Source: Lepas anatifera
Taxonomy: Eukaryota; Arthropoda; Thecostraca; Lepadidae
Assembly (NCBI GenBank): GCA_034440635.1
Contig: JAOTON010001692.1
Coordinates: 101,013 to 165,012, forward strand
Length of the DNA: 64,000 nucleotides
Reading direction: 5' to 3'
Position numbers and translations under genes: made by a program. Below, piece after piece: positions 1 through 10,597 of the stretch (the first letter of the stretch is position 1; each line of letters begins with the position of its first letter). The notes under the pieces are model-generated. The model did no database searches. It was not told where the DNA came from and worked only from the letters and a program-made list of their open reading frames with translations.

Positions 1-89
1 GGGATCAACACATTTTTAGCCCTTCTAAAATAGTTTTTGAAAGTAATCGTACATGTCAGAGAAAGCGTCATAAGAAACAATTCATAAAC

Positions 90-937
90 TTAACACGCGC
101 ATTGACGGGGGCGGGTACCCGCCCCCTCGGGTTTTTCGGAGATAGTAGAAAAACGGCGGCGCGTAGCGCCGCCGTACTTGGTATACCTTTTCCCTCATCA
201 TTTTTACAACTTCTGTGAAAATTTTAAGGTTAGGTCATCTCAGGTCAGGTCACCAGTACAGGTCAAGTGACCCGACCTCAAAAAAAGTTTAAGATAGCAT
301 AAGTCGGAGCAGGGTGAACTTATCCGATTGAAACTCATATCACATAATGGCCCCACCGAGTTCTCTAACATATGTTCCGGTATTTTTGATATCGATGACC
401 TAAGGTCAGGTACGAGGCATGACCTCGCCATTGGAAATACATGGGAAAAATGGTTTTTACGGAATAACTCAGTAACGGATGGTGATAGAGCATTTATTTT
501 AGCTGCATTAGACTCGCCTGGGCTTTGCAGTTCTAATGATATGCATTTTATATAATTTGACCCTGACCTGACCTCAGGTCAGGTCAAATCATTGATTTGA
601 CCTAGCAAGGTCAAATTATATATCATTCGATTCGGCTTGCTAAGAGGATTCATATAGTTCAAATCGTTTTGCTCTATCTTTAATTGTTCAGATGTAATGC
701 CCGAAAAACTGAATTTTACATGTTATCCCTATGACGGGCATGTTTTGACCTCTCGTGACCTTAAATGTGACCTGACAAAAAATGGTTCAAATGTTTTCGA
801 TGGAAAAGTGGATGGGCAGCCCAACGCCGTTTACCGTTTTTCGCTACCTACCGTGGTTCTCGAGATCTTAGGGGGGCGGGTACCCGCCCCCCCGTCAATG
901 CGAAGGTGGCTCAGACCCCCGTCAATGCGCGTGTTAA
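90..937 (+). mobile_element. TTAA-flanked MITE, family A, copy 1
   Basis: Bounded by TTAA at 90-93 and 934-937, directly followed by inverted termini CACGCGCATTGACGGGG and its complement. A 20-bp palindrome GGGGGCGGGTACCCGCCCCC lies just inside the left end (107-126) and is repeated near the right end (about 871-893). A second hairpin of type CGGCGGCGC-GTA-GCGCCGCCG lies at about 153-173. The interior holds about 16 AGGTCA/TGACCT hexamers by hand count. There is no plausible transposase; the short ORFs over it (328-555, 697-1017) are chance. TTAA target duplications are the hallmark of piggyBac-type transposition, so I infer a non-autonomous piggyBac-like element. Confidence 0.8.
564..586. 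promoter_or_regulatory. Palindromic cluster of nuclear-receptor half-sites inside MITE A
   Basis: The arms TGACCTGACCT and AGGTCAGGTCA are separated by one C, giving a perfect inverted repeat of four overlapping AGGTCA half-sites in everted arrangement. The same palindrome, in reverse, is in copy 2 at 4683-4705. AGGTCA is the consensus half-site of nuclear hormone receptors (EcR/USP, RXR, HR38 and others). That it is functional is inference. Confidence 0.45.
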
Positions 938-1187
938 GAGAGAGAGAGAGGGGAGAGACTCTTATGTTACACATGAAAATAGTGAACAGAGCATATATTT
1001 CATGCGCATTTTATTAGAAACACCACCAAGATATCCACATAATGAGTGTAAACATCACCCGTATCATATCTGGAAAGGAATACAGCATCGACGGACTCTC
1101 GATGACGCGCAAACTACACTCCCCCGGCAGCACAAGATTTATTTGCCATGAGACACGACCAACTTCAGAGTTGTAGTAGTGCTTCAG

Positions 1188-2305
1188 CTACAGTTGCAGT
1201 CGCCTGGCCTCTTTCGACTCTCGGTTTCCGCCAGCTACGGCCTCCATGTCATCCAGGTTACCATCCTGTCTCCAAGTTCCAGGTATGACATAATGCCCTT
1301 CGTCTTCCTGGTCGAGAGCAGAATTCTGTAACGCTGGGTACTGTATTCGCATCAGGTTGTGCAGACACATGGCGGCTAAGACCATGTTTGTGACAGTTTC
1401 TGGCTCTTGTCTCATAGTTCCCAAGAGGCACTGGAAGCGATTAGAGAGAATGCCAAATGCATTCTCCACAATCCGCCTGGCCCTAGATAACTTGTAGTTG
1501 AAGATCCTTTCTTCTTCTGTCAGGTTTCGCTTGGAGAAAGGCTTCATCAAACATGATCTCAGAGGGAATGCATCATCACCAACAATGAAGTAGGGCATGT
1601 CCTTGTCGTCGTAAGGTAGCGGCTCCGGACCTGGGATGTTCAGAACTTCGGACTCGATACCACCACGAAGTGTAGATCGGTTGAAAACAGAACAGTCCGA
1701 AGTCGAGCCATTGGCACCAACATCAGCCCAGAGGAACTTGTAGTCAGCGTCTACGAGAGCGAGCAGTATGATGGAGAAGTACCCCTTATAGTTGTGGTAC
1801 ACAGAACCGGAATCTGAGGGACATTTGATTACTATGTGCTTGTCATCAATCGCTCCAAGGCAGTGGTGAAACTGTCATCGTTTAGAGAAATGTTCAGCGA
1901 TGCGCTCTCATTCATCTTTACTTGATGGGGTAGAGAAAACTTCTTCGTGGAACTCTTTAAAGATCTGTTCACACACCTCTTTCACTAAGACCAAAATGGT
2001 GTTATGTGACACTCTAAATTGAAAGGCCAGGCTGTGGTAGCTCTCCCCAGTAGCCAAGTGACGCAGGGCCATGCCAGCTTGAGCCCAGGTTCCAATGGTT
2101 CTCTGAAGAAAGTAGACTTCTTGATTCACTCAGAGATACGCATGGCAAGTTCCCTGAACATCAATGGTTCCATCCCCATGTAGTTGATGAAATCAACCCC
2201 AGATTCAGCTTCCAGTTCCCGCATCAGACAATGATAAGACCCGTACTACAACCGCCTCTCCAGCCAGGGCCGGATACAGAAGCGCCGCCTCCTCCTAGCC
2301 TTGTT
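1188..2305 (-). pseudogene. Harbinger (PIF/HARBI1-type) DDE transposase, inactivated
   Basis: Read on the minus strand. The N-terminal part (about 2305-2070) shows an Arg-rich RPWLERR motif and YHCLMRELEAESG. The middle shows LRHLATGESYHSLAF followed by LGAIDDKHI, which carries the first catalytic Asp. The C-terminal part (1802-1188) has ADVGANGSTSD, VGDDAFPL and ARRIVENAFGIL, the remaining DDE residues, then AAMCLHNLM. Two in-frame TGA codons, at 1908-1910 and 1875-1877, stand where the family has Trp, so both look like TGG-to-TGA changes. A frameshift lies near 2068 and more stops lie near 2130 and 2240. It is a dead copy. The accompanying Myb-like Harbinger protein and the element's termini were not found. 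Confidence 0.88.
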
Positions 2306-4336
2306 CCTTCGGTACAGCCATCCCGCTATCAGCATTGGCACCTCTTACTCCAAAAAAGAAGAGTTGGAAAATAAGGCAGGTCAGAGGCGAAATCCCGTCC
2401 ATATCAGCTTTCACGGTCGGGAGGCACAGATCAAATGGCCCTTCACATCGATGGTTCGCAATTTTATGCATCGGCCAGATGGTCGAAAACAGTTCAATAC
2501 CACTCTCCAAATGATCTCGCACAGGTTTCAACCATTATTAACTTATCTACGACCAATCTTCAATAGGCTCCGACTACTCCCCGTCTGTTCACCCCAGTAC
2601 GCGATAAGTCTTGATAAGGTCTGCGAACTCGAGGCGACTGATCGCGGACCGCACCAATATCATCAGCGACAGCTCCCCGACTGATCGCACCCGATTCAAT
2701 TTTTGCAGTCACATTGACACTCGTGATCTCGCCCGATCAGTGACCGACAGGTCGGTCATGGACTCAATGTGACTGCAACCATTGGACCGGTCGGAGAGCA
2801 GTTCAGACCACTAGCCAATCAGAATCGGCTACCGTTCGCCGGCAAGGGCTTTAGTGTGACTGGGGCTTAAGTACGGCGAAGCTGCGTGTCGCAGTTTCAG
2901 GTCATTTGTTAAGAACCCGACGAGGCGGGTAATTACCCCCAGCAAAGTCCGTGTAAAGAGGCCAGGCGTGAGTTTTTTCTCGAATTTTTTCGTTGTGTAA
3001 TAAATGCCATGGATGTAGGTCTTAACCCTATTTCCGGCAGGGGCTAATATTCCCCTAAGGTTTTTCAAAAATATCTCCAACGGCTTGCGATAGAACTTTG
3101 AAACTTCCTGACTTTTCCTAAAACTAGTACAGGCAGGTTTTCTGAAATTGTCAATATTATATATTTACCAGGGCGAGCTATGGCTGGGTTTTGGGGAGGT
3201 TCTATCCACAAACCAAGTATTATCGTATGCGATGGGTTCTTTGTAAAAGGAAGCCGTTCTGCTGATCTGATACCAGTTATATGGTTTTATTATATCATTT
3301 TTATGTGAGATGATAGTGCATTCAATTGTCACTATTTGTATTCATCGGGCGGTTACGCATTCAAAATGGGGGAATGTTATCAGAAGGACTAAACGTTAGT
3401 AAGGAGGAGACTGCTTACAGCCGTGCCGGCGAATACAATTGGGTATATGAAATTCAAAATAGTTATAACCAAATTCTGATTACCAGAGGCTGTCCAGTCA
3501 CTACACATTTTCAAAATGCATATTCCCAGCCATATCACCGCGACTATATCTTTATATTAAAATGTTTTCAATACCCACCCCCCACGACGAGCCCTTGATC
3601 CGCCTATTCACCCCCTTTCCAGAGCTGCCATGAGGGTAAAATTATCGAAATAAATTTCACTAGTCGGGACTAATATACCATGCTACCACTGCATATTGTT
3701 GGTGTATTTTACCCCACTGTTTTACCTTACTGATCGCCTGATGAGTTTTTATTTTTCATTTATTTATGTGTCAAAGATGCCAACGTATATCAGGCTTCTA
3801 ATCCGCGTAACAAAACTTTTTAGGTTGTATATATTTCCCTATAGTCCTGGTCCTGAACTGCCATTGAATTTAATTTTTGGTAACTCGAGTATATGACAAT
3901 TTTGGTAATTATTTGTAAATCTGAACTAGTTTTGTGAAAATCGTACAACAGAGACAGGTTATGGAAAATCTAAAAATACAAAAATTGTATATTTTGCACG
4001 ACTTTTCCTTAAAAATCAAAATTTTGAAATTTTTTTTTCAAAATAAAGTTTAGCGTGGGAACTATAGCACTTTGAATTTTCAAAATCGGCTTATTAATCT
4101 TAGCCATATCCCCCTGCCGAAACCCTCAGTTAAAACAGCTTTGTGAACTGTTTTTGTATGGTAGAATTCAGGCCGCTCTTTTTACGACTTTAAGTACATG
4201 ATGGTGAAAACAAGGTTTCCATGGCCTTCATTGGCCCCAAAATCCATTTTTAACAGCGCAGCCTCTCACGAAGTTCATCGCTGCAGGTTTCCAAAAAAAA
4301 AACAAAAAACAAGAAAAAACGCTCACCTAGTATTAT
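2306..4336. other. Non-coding, AT-rich intergenic stretch
   Basis: No convincing gene. At 2690-2800 there is an imperfect inverted repeat around TGACCGACAGGTCGGTCA, with the arms CAGTCACATTGA and its complement. From 3600 on the sequence is AT-rich with frequent stops. The small ORFs (2301-2684, 2829-3080, 3326-3598, 3696-3896) match nothing I recognise. Confidence 0.5.
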
Positions 4337-5318
4337 TTACCACGCGCATTGACGGGAGTCTGAGCCACCTTCGCTTTGACGGGGGTACCCGCCCTTCCCC
4401 TAAGATCTCGAGAACCACGGTAGGTAGCGAAAACCGGTAAACGGTGTTGCGTAGCCCATCTATTTCTCCACCGAACATATTTGAACCATTTTTTGTCAGG
4501 TCACATTTAAGGTCACGAGAGGTCAAAACATGCCGTCATAGGGATAACATGTAAATTAAGGTTTTTGGCCATTTTTTCTGAACAAGTAAAGATAGAACAA
4601 AACGACTTTAAGTATATGAATCCTCGCAGCAAGCCAAATCGAATGATATATAATTTGACCTTGCTAGGCCAAATAAAAGATTTGACCTGACCTGAGGTCA
4701 GGTCAAGGTCAAATTATATAAAATGCATATCATTAAAACCGCAAAGACAAGGCGAGTCTAATGCAGCTAAAATAAACGCTCTATCACCATCCGTTACTGC
4801 GTGTGCCCCGGGAAAAGTGGGGGCCGCATTCACCTATGCTGACAAAACTTTACATACCAAAACTGTTAATTGGCCCTTTTCGTATATAAAGCAGCTTCTC
4901 TTACTGACAAATTTTGGGCCCCCCTTTCCAGTGGTTACTGAGTTATTCAGTAAAATCCATTTTTCTCATGTATTTCCAAAGGAGAGGTCATGTCTTGTAC
5001 CTGGCCTTAGGTCATCGATATCAAAAATACGGCAACACATTTTAGAGAACTCGGTGGGCCCATTATGTGATATGAGTTTCAATCGGATAAGTTCACCCTG
5101 TTCTGATTTATGCTATCTTAAATTTTTAAGATCAGGTCACTTGACCTGTACTGGTGACCTGACCTGAGATGACCGAACCTTAAAATTTTCACAGATGTTA
5201 TAAAAAAGATGAGGGAAAAGGTATGCCAAGTACGGTGGCGCTACGCGCCGCCGTTTTTCTGCTATCTCCGAAAAACCCGAGAGGGGTGGGTACCCGCCCC
5301 CGTCAATGCGCGTGTTAA
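4337..5318 (-). mobile_element. TTAA-flanked MITE, family A, copy 2 (reverse orientation)
   Basis: The reverse complement of copy 1. It starts at TTAC (4337-4340, a decayed TTAA) plus CACGCGCATTGACGGG and ends at CCCCGTCAATGCGCGTG plus TTAA (5315-5318). The GGTACC-centred palindromes, the CGCCGCCG hairpin near 5230-5255 and the AGGTCA palindrome at 4683-4705 are all present. It is about 130 bp longer than copy 1 because of extra sequence around 4800-4975. The ORF 4817-5167 lies inside it and is not a gene. Confidence 0.78.
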
Positions 5319-5597
5319 CTGGTTGTGCAGAGCCTTCTGCTGCCGGGCAATGTCAACACTAGGTAATACATTCACCGAATTCTATGAAGGGACCAATAGG
5401 TCTACGGTTTCACATATCAGAGCGGGAAGCTGGAATTGGGCTGCAAAGTACTCTTTTCTCCTATCTTCCATGCAATCCTCTGATACGAAAGGAATATAAA
5501 AATACTCCAGTCAACCACAAAAAATATTTTCTTTGTAGTCTACTGCTATGTCTGTAAAAGTGTGCCTGTAACGCTTAACAAATTCTGCCATTCACCG

Positions 5598-5691
5598 TCC
5601 TTTGGGGGGCCAAAAGATATCTTGGCCCCCCCTTCCGGCGCCTTCGGGGGAGGAGAGCATGGCCGGAATGCCCCCCTTGCGTCTGGCAATG
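5598..5691 (+). mobile_element. Truncated hAT-type MITE, family G (right end)
   Basis: The segment GGGGGGCCAAAAGATATC through GGAATGCCCCCCTTGCGTC and the end TGGCAATG match the right part of the complete G elements at 42851-43164 and (inverted) 50482-50820. The left terminus is missing. Confidence 0.55.
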
Positions 5692-5719
5692 ATTCAGTAT
5701 GACCTATGATTCATATGAC

Positions 5720-6217
5720 ATGTGTTATGCTGTGACTTCATAGTTAAGGCTACTCAAGGTCAAGGTCACAGGTCAAGATTAAAGGTCTTTTTCAAGGTCA
5801 AGCCCTCATTTCCCACCCAAAGGCTGCTATAGCGCCAGTTATACTGTAGATTATTGGAAATGTGTCATATTGTTCGCCATAGGTCATTGACCTTAAATGA
5901 CCTTGACTCAAAATATCAGAGAAAACATACATGACCTTAGTCCGCTTTTGGTGTATTCCCGGCTTCTTTCCGCAAAACCACGGCGTTTCCCAATAGTTAT
6001 TCAGCACGGCCCAGATTTGACCTTTACGACCTCATTTGACCTTGAAGATACTGGGTCAATGGTCAATGAAACTTTGTCATAAGGTAGATCACCATCGCGT
6101 CCCTACGCCTCCCAACGGGCGTTTTTCTAACAATCTTGGTTTCTGAGATATCAGGGGGCACTTTAGGACCCCCTCCACTGCGCGTTGACGCCAGACCCCT
6201 CTCCACTGAGCGTGTTA
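5720..6217 (+). mobile_element. Degenerate TTAA-type element rich in AGGTCA
   Basis: Several AGGTCA/TGACCT hexamers occur between 5755 and 6050. The right end reads GCGCGTTGACGCCAGACCCC, then CTCCACTGAGCG and TGTTAA (TTAA 6214-6217). This parallels the duplicated right end of family A (two copies of the terminal motif separated by a spacer). The left boundary is not clear. Confidence 0.45.
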
Positions 6218-6551
6218 AATAGGACTCTAAAAGCCTCTGCTTTTCAAAGTCCAAAACATTCTGCTTTATTTTAGTTTTATGGGTACCAATTATGTGGAAA
6301 TTTTACATGAAAACAGCTTTGAGATCGGTTTTACCTCCATAAAACCTGCATGACGTGCAAGCACTTGTGTTCAGCATTGCAGCAGAACTTGGAATAATTC
6401 TTCCTCATTAATTTTTGTATCTACGATATCTCGGTTGAAAGGCACTGAGAATACCTCAGGAACTTACGTTGCGTTGGCAGTATTCTAAGTGAATAGCTGA
6501 GAACCGGTGTTAGACAGTAATCGGCCATCCAGTGAGCTGTGACGACACCTG

Positions 6552-6559
6552 TGACGTCA
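6552..6559. promoter_or_regulatory. CRE-like palindrome TGACGTCA
   Basis: Perfect 8-bp CREB/ATF consensus about 230 bp upstream of the predicted start of transcription of the secreted-protein gene, in GC-rich promoter DNA. Its function is inferred. Confidence 0.4.
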
Positions 6560-6756
6560 CAGAGCCAGTGGTGACACCGCGCCTGGTACCAGTAACGCGG
6601 GGTGGCCCTCTCAGTTCCGTCTCGGCTCCGGCGCGGTGGCACAATTCGGCGCGGCGCCGATGTTTTATGCGCGCCGCTCTCCCGGACACTATGAATGAAA
6701 GTGAACAGGTAGCCAGCCGGCGGGCACGCTGACTCAGGCACTCCGGCACCGCCCAA

Positions 6757-6792
6757 AGTAAAAGGCACCGTCTCCTCAGACTCGTTTCAGTT
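6757..6792 (+). promoter_or_regulatory. Putative core promoter: TATA-like box and arthropod initiator
   Basis: AGTAAAAGG at 6757-6765 lies about 30 bp upstream of TCAGTT at 6787-6792, which fits the arthropod initiator consensus TCAKTY. The predicted start is A6789. The leader to the ATG at 6833 would be only 44 nt. An out-of-frame ATG at 6801 opens an upstream ORF that overlaps the main start and ends at about 6872. Confidence 0.45.
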
Positions 6793-6832
6793 GGCTGGTG
6801 ATGCCAGTGCGTGGAGGCAGTGTGACAGGACC

Positions 6833-8215
6833 ATGGCGTGGGCGGAGCAGAAGCAGGCCCGGACGTTGTTAATCGGCGCGGTGATCGCGATGTGCAGCCA
6901 CGCAGCGGCGCCGGCTTCCGTCGGCCGATCCATTAGTCGAGCCTCAGGCGACCGGATGTCCGCGGAGTCGCCGTCCCCAGTGTCGCAGACAAAGACAGAG
7001 CTGGTGTCGGCTAGGCAGGCGCGCCTGCTCGGTGGCCTGTTCTCAATACCCTCGTGGACGCGTGGGCGGCGGCGGCGCGGCCCCGGGGGACGTGGTCCTG
7101 AAACGGTATTGACGCCGCCGCAGCCGCTGCTACCGCCGCGACCCGTCTCCAGGGGCGACTCGCCCCAGCCCAAGGCGCGCCTCATTCCAGTCACACGACA
7201 GCATGAGAAGCACCTACACCAGCACCACCACACGCACGTGTACGTGCGCCGTCCGGTCGCCCCCGTGGGATTCATCGCCGTCACTCCTGCGCATCAGCCA
7301 GCGCCACAGTTAAACACCGCCACCACACAGTGGCGCTGGGACAGCGCTGCGTCTGGCGCAGGTGTCGCCACTGTCGAACAGCCTCCCGCCCATCGGCACT
7401 GGAACTGGGGCCCTGTCGGCAGTGCTTCCGTCCTGGACGTCATCACCCTGGTGCGGCCGCCGCGCAGACCCGTGGTCGCCGCCGCAGCTGGCAGGTCACC
7501 CTCACAGTCCATTGTAACCGCCAACGGGCACAGAGGCTCTAACCAGACGCAGGTGCCAGGCACTGCGTCTGCCTCCAACAGCGTGTCGACAGCGGCGACC
7601 ACCAGCGCGGGCTGGTCTTTAGCTACGGTTGCCCCAGCTGCCGCCCAGTCCATCCCGGCCCAGTCTGTCGGCACCCAAACACCGAACGTGCTATTCTTGT
7701 CCACGGAAAAGCCGCGTTACTATTTCCCAGATCCAACTGTGTTGCCCCATGGGTCCACAGCGACGTCCACATCACCTTCTCCGACTGGTAGTCAAGCTTT
7801 CACCGAAAAACAAGAGCCTGTGGCTCCTCGACCAAAGCAAAGTACAAAATTAGGCAACACAAGTACGGCAAAGCTACCTAAAATTATAACATCCACGACA
7901 TCGAAGAGGCCTATCGTTTTAGATTTTAGACCGAAAAGGCCTAGTGTTTTCGATTTTAGACCTTCAAAGAAGCCTTCTTTATTTGTTACAGAGAAGGTAG
8001 CTACTTCTGTCAAGCCACCCGATCATACATCTCCTATCAAACCTTACTTTCCTTCTGCTTCCCAGAGTGGAGCAAAAGAAAATGTGTTACAGCTAGCTCC
8101 TGAAAGTGACAAATATACCACGCAACAGCCGGAGACAAGCACCGAGTTGGTTATCTGGACACCGGAGTCATTTACAGAGATTCTGCCGGGCTTCGATACC
8201 GTCACCCTGGTGTAG
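6833..8215 (+). CDS. Orphan secreted, Pro/Ser/Thr-rich basic protein (460 aa), single exon
   Basis: I do not recognise a family. The start is set at 6833 because it sits in a strong context (ACCATGG) and opens directly into a signal peptide: hydrophobic TLLIGAVIAMCSHAAA at residues 11-26, probably cleaved after the Ala run. The frame upstream of 6833 has no ATG. The mature chain is low in Cys and rich in Pro, Ser, Thr and Ala. It has a dibasic cluster RGRRRRG near residue 77 (possible furin site), a His cluster HLHQHHHTH near 125, and two imperfect repeats, RPIVLDFRPK and RPSVFDFRPS, near residues 370-390. No transmembrane segment follows the signal. The gene is intronless over 1.4 kb, with a promoter-like region upstream and AATAAA 172 bp after the stop. 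It may be a cuticle, matrix or neuropeptide-precursor-like protein, but nothing decides this. The minus-strand ORF at 7294-7704 is its shadow. Confidence 0.65.
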   Translation: MAWAEQKQARTLLIGAVIAMCSHAAAPASVGRSISRASGDRMSAESPSPVSQTKTELVSARQARLLGGLFSIPSWTRGRRRRGPGGRGPETVLTPPQPLLPPRPVSRGDSPQPKARLIPVTRQHEKHLHQHHHTHVYVRRPVAPVGFIAVTPAHQPAPQLNTATTQWRWDSAASGAGVATVEQPPAHRHWNWGPVGSASVLDVITLVRPPRRPVVAAAAGRSPSQSIVTANGHRGSNQTQVPGTASASNSVSTAATTSAGWSLATVAPAAAQSIPAQSVGTQTPNVLFLSTEKPRYYFPDPTVLPHGSTATSTSPSPTGSQAFTEKQEPVAPRPKQSTKLGNTSTAKLPKIITSTTSKRPIVLDFRPKRPSVFDFRPSKKPSLFVTEKVATSVKPPDHTSPIKPYFPSASQSGAKENVLQLAPESDKYTTQQPETSTELVIWTPESFTEILPGFDTVTLV

Positions 8216-8386
8216 GGCGGACCAGTGTGCGTGCCGGCGCCTGACAGTGGTAATGTCACTGCCCTCATTTGCTCACCAGTGTAGGGTTGTGCGCTGGTAA
8301 TAGTACATTGACGCTGGATACTCATCTATTGCCTCCATTCCTAAATGTGCACAATGTGTTGGCCAGTATGTTCTGAGTGTTACCGA

Positions 8387-8392
8387 AATAAA
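8387..8392 (+). terminator. Poly(A) signal AATAAA of the secreted-protein gene
   Basis: AATAAA followed by an A/T-rich stretch, 172 bp after the TAG at 8213-8215. It supports transcription of the intronless gene at 6833-8215. Confidence 0.55.
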
Positions 8393-9258
8393 AAAATATT
8401 TATTGATGAATTCATTCCATTGTTTTCCACTCGCTAAAGCACATATTTTGCAAACGGGTCTTAGGGCTTAGGACAACAGTTCAATATTTCCCCGAAAACT
8501 TAGTCATACCTATCTTTGTTTTGGTTCATATATTTTGCGAGCATCAGCTTTCGCATTTTCTTATCATTGCACAGTCAAATTCAGAAGGCCTTGCCAGGTA
8601 CTGGCAAGTTCTGATAGTAATTTCTCACAAGAATCATAACAAAACTGTTTTGGGAAATCACTTGAGTCCCCTGCGCTGCCCCAGTGCCCCCTGCCCTCAG
8701 CTACAGATGAGCATAGGTGTGGGAGCGTCCAGAACATCGGGAGGGGCAAGGCGTATTTTGAAGTAATTTATCTTCAGTCTGTGCCATAAGGTCAATGGTC
8801 AAACTCTTGACCTTGGGCGGTGGGGGGGGGGTGGCATGCCTCCCTCTTCCTGTGCCTATGCAGAGGGGGATGTTATTCCAGAGTCCATGGGCGGCCGTCT
8901 AGGGCGCAGCAGTTTGAGCAGCACCCCTCCCGCCCACAGCGAGGCGGCGACCTCCCAGTACTATCCGCCCCTGTGCCCTGTGACAGTCACAAGTGCTTGT
9001 GCTTTTTTCCAAACATTTATTTCCAGAAACGCTTTACAGCAAATTACATTTGCTATCAGAGCTGCAAAAGATGGCATGACCAACGCAGGGTCAGAAAAAG
9101 AAGAACATAAGCCTGGTAAAAATTTACGTTTCAGGAGCCTCTCCTACCTTAGGAACAAATAAAAGGACTAACAAGCTGTTCAACCTCCTCCTCGAGTGAG
9201 ACACAACAGTAGATAAGCAATGACTCAGGATCCAGATACATGTTCTACGAAGGTAATG

Positions 9259-9732
9259 CTACTTTGTATTGTGCTTGGCACCAGTACCATCGATCACCGC
9301 TGCACATTTCTCGGTATCCATATCCAGTTTTAGTTTTACTTTGAAAGTATCGAATATAGGAGGTAACCTTGACCTTTGTATCATTAATTTTGCGAGTATG
9401 ATCATGTAATTGATCAAACTGTTTTGCGTGAAACCCGTTATATCATTTTGTAAATCCAAGCTGATTTCCAAACCAAAAATTTGGATACAAATTTCTAAGG
9501 ACGACCAAAACGGTCGAATCTTCAGACACTAAAAGTATTTGTGTTCAATTGTCTCTAAGTCCTGCTCGCAAAGATCACATAATGGACTGTTGCTAATGCT
9601 AAACCTGAAAAGTTGCAAAGTTGTTGAGCAGGTTCGAGTGATAATCTTATATTGAAGTACACAGCGTTTCGGCACTACATAGTGCAAGCCTAGTCGATGT
9701 ACCTCCCTCTTGATAATCAAACCTGTATCCAC
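9259..9732 (-). pseudogene. Non-LTR retrotransposon (LINE) ORF2 C-terminus, broken
   Basis: The minus-strand reading contains the reverse-transcriptase-associated zinc-binding motif: SNSPLCDLCEQDLETIEH, followed by a Cys after one in-frame TAG at 9529-9531. It continues in the same frame with IRPFWSSLEICIQIFG and LINYMIILAKLMIQRSRL, the hydrophobic tail that follows this motif in L1/Tx1-like LINEs. The stop and lack of a reverse-transcriptase core mark it as a 5'-truncated dead copy. Confidence 0.72.
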
Positions 9733-9743
9733 CCCTGACTAAC

Positions 9744-9800
9744 TTAACATGCGCCTTGCTGCGGGGTGGGAGGCAGGGCATTTTTTAAGGAAAAGTCAGT
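9744..9800 (+). mobile_element. Possible left tip of a TTAA-type element
   Basis: TTAACATGCGCCTTGCTGCGG resembles the family A terminus TTAACACGCGCATTGACGG, but the usual palindrome does not follow. Likely a decayed or solo end. Confidence 0.3.
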
Positions 9801-10597
9801 GGGGGCATTTCTTTTGCTGGCCCTTATAGTGTCTTCAAGGGGTCAAGACCCCATTTTGAGGGGTTTAATAAAACTTAGACGCGTTAGTGTTAAAAAACTG
9901 TTTCTCAATGTTTTAGTTATTCCATGTTTAGATATTATAGATGCTGCCCAGGGCTGCCAGGTTTTTTCAGCGGAAAAGGTCAAACCGAGTTAGAAAATGG
10001 CCAAAGAGGGGCAAAATTTTATTTACACAAAATAGCCAAATAAACACAACAGAAACCAGATTTTAGGCTAAAACGACCCCTAGCGGTAGTCATAAAACCA
10101 CAAAAAAGCAACTTGTATCACCCTTTAAAACTAATTGTTGACAGTTTAATATTGACTTGACGCAATGTTTTTAGCACACTACCCATCTAATAGGAAGCCA
10201 GGGGTGCCCTTCCAACCCCGCGTGGCCATCGAATGATTTTAGCCACATAACCAGAACATTGTTTGGATCATCAATCACCCCCCTCCCCCACTTTTTTACC
10301 AATAATTTCCTGACCTCAGTCAAAATGGGAGCAAACCAGAAATTTGTATAACCAGCCGCTGTGGAAGGCAACGAGGAGCCCAAATTCGAAAAGTGTTTGG
10401 TACTAACGTGGAAAGTTTGCTGTCAGCATCAGGTTGAAGTGTGGCTGGCCCCCTCACTTTTTTGCCGGAGGCGACGCTTATGTATGCTACCACAACAATA
10501 ATAGATAAAAAGGCTAAGCACTTCATACCGCCACACCAGCAACCAGTCTTACGAACTTTGACTAAACCGTGTCCCGTCTAATCCACAAACAAGCTAT

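Noticed and set aside
4817..5167. 116-aa ORF on the plus strand
   Set aside because: Lies wholly inside MITE family A, and the homologous copy 1 does not preserve it.
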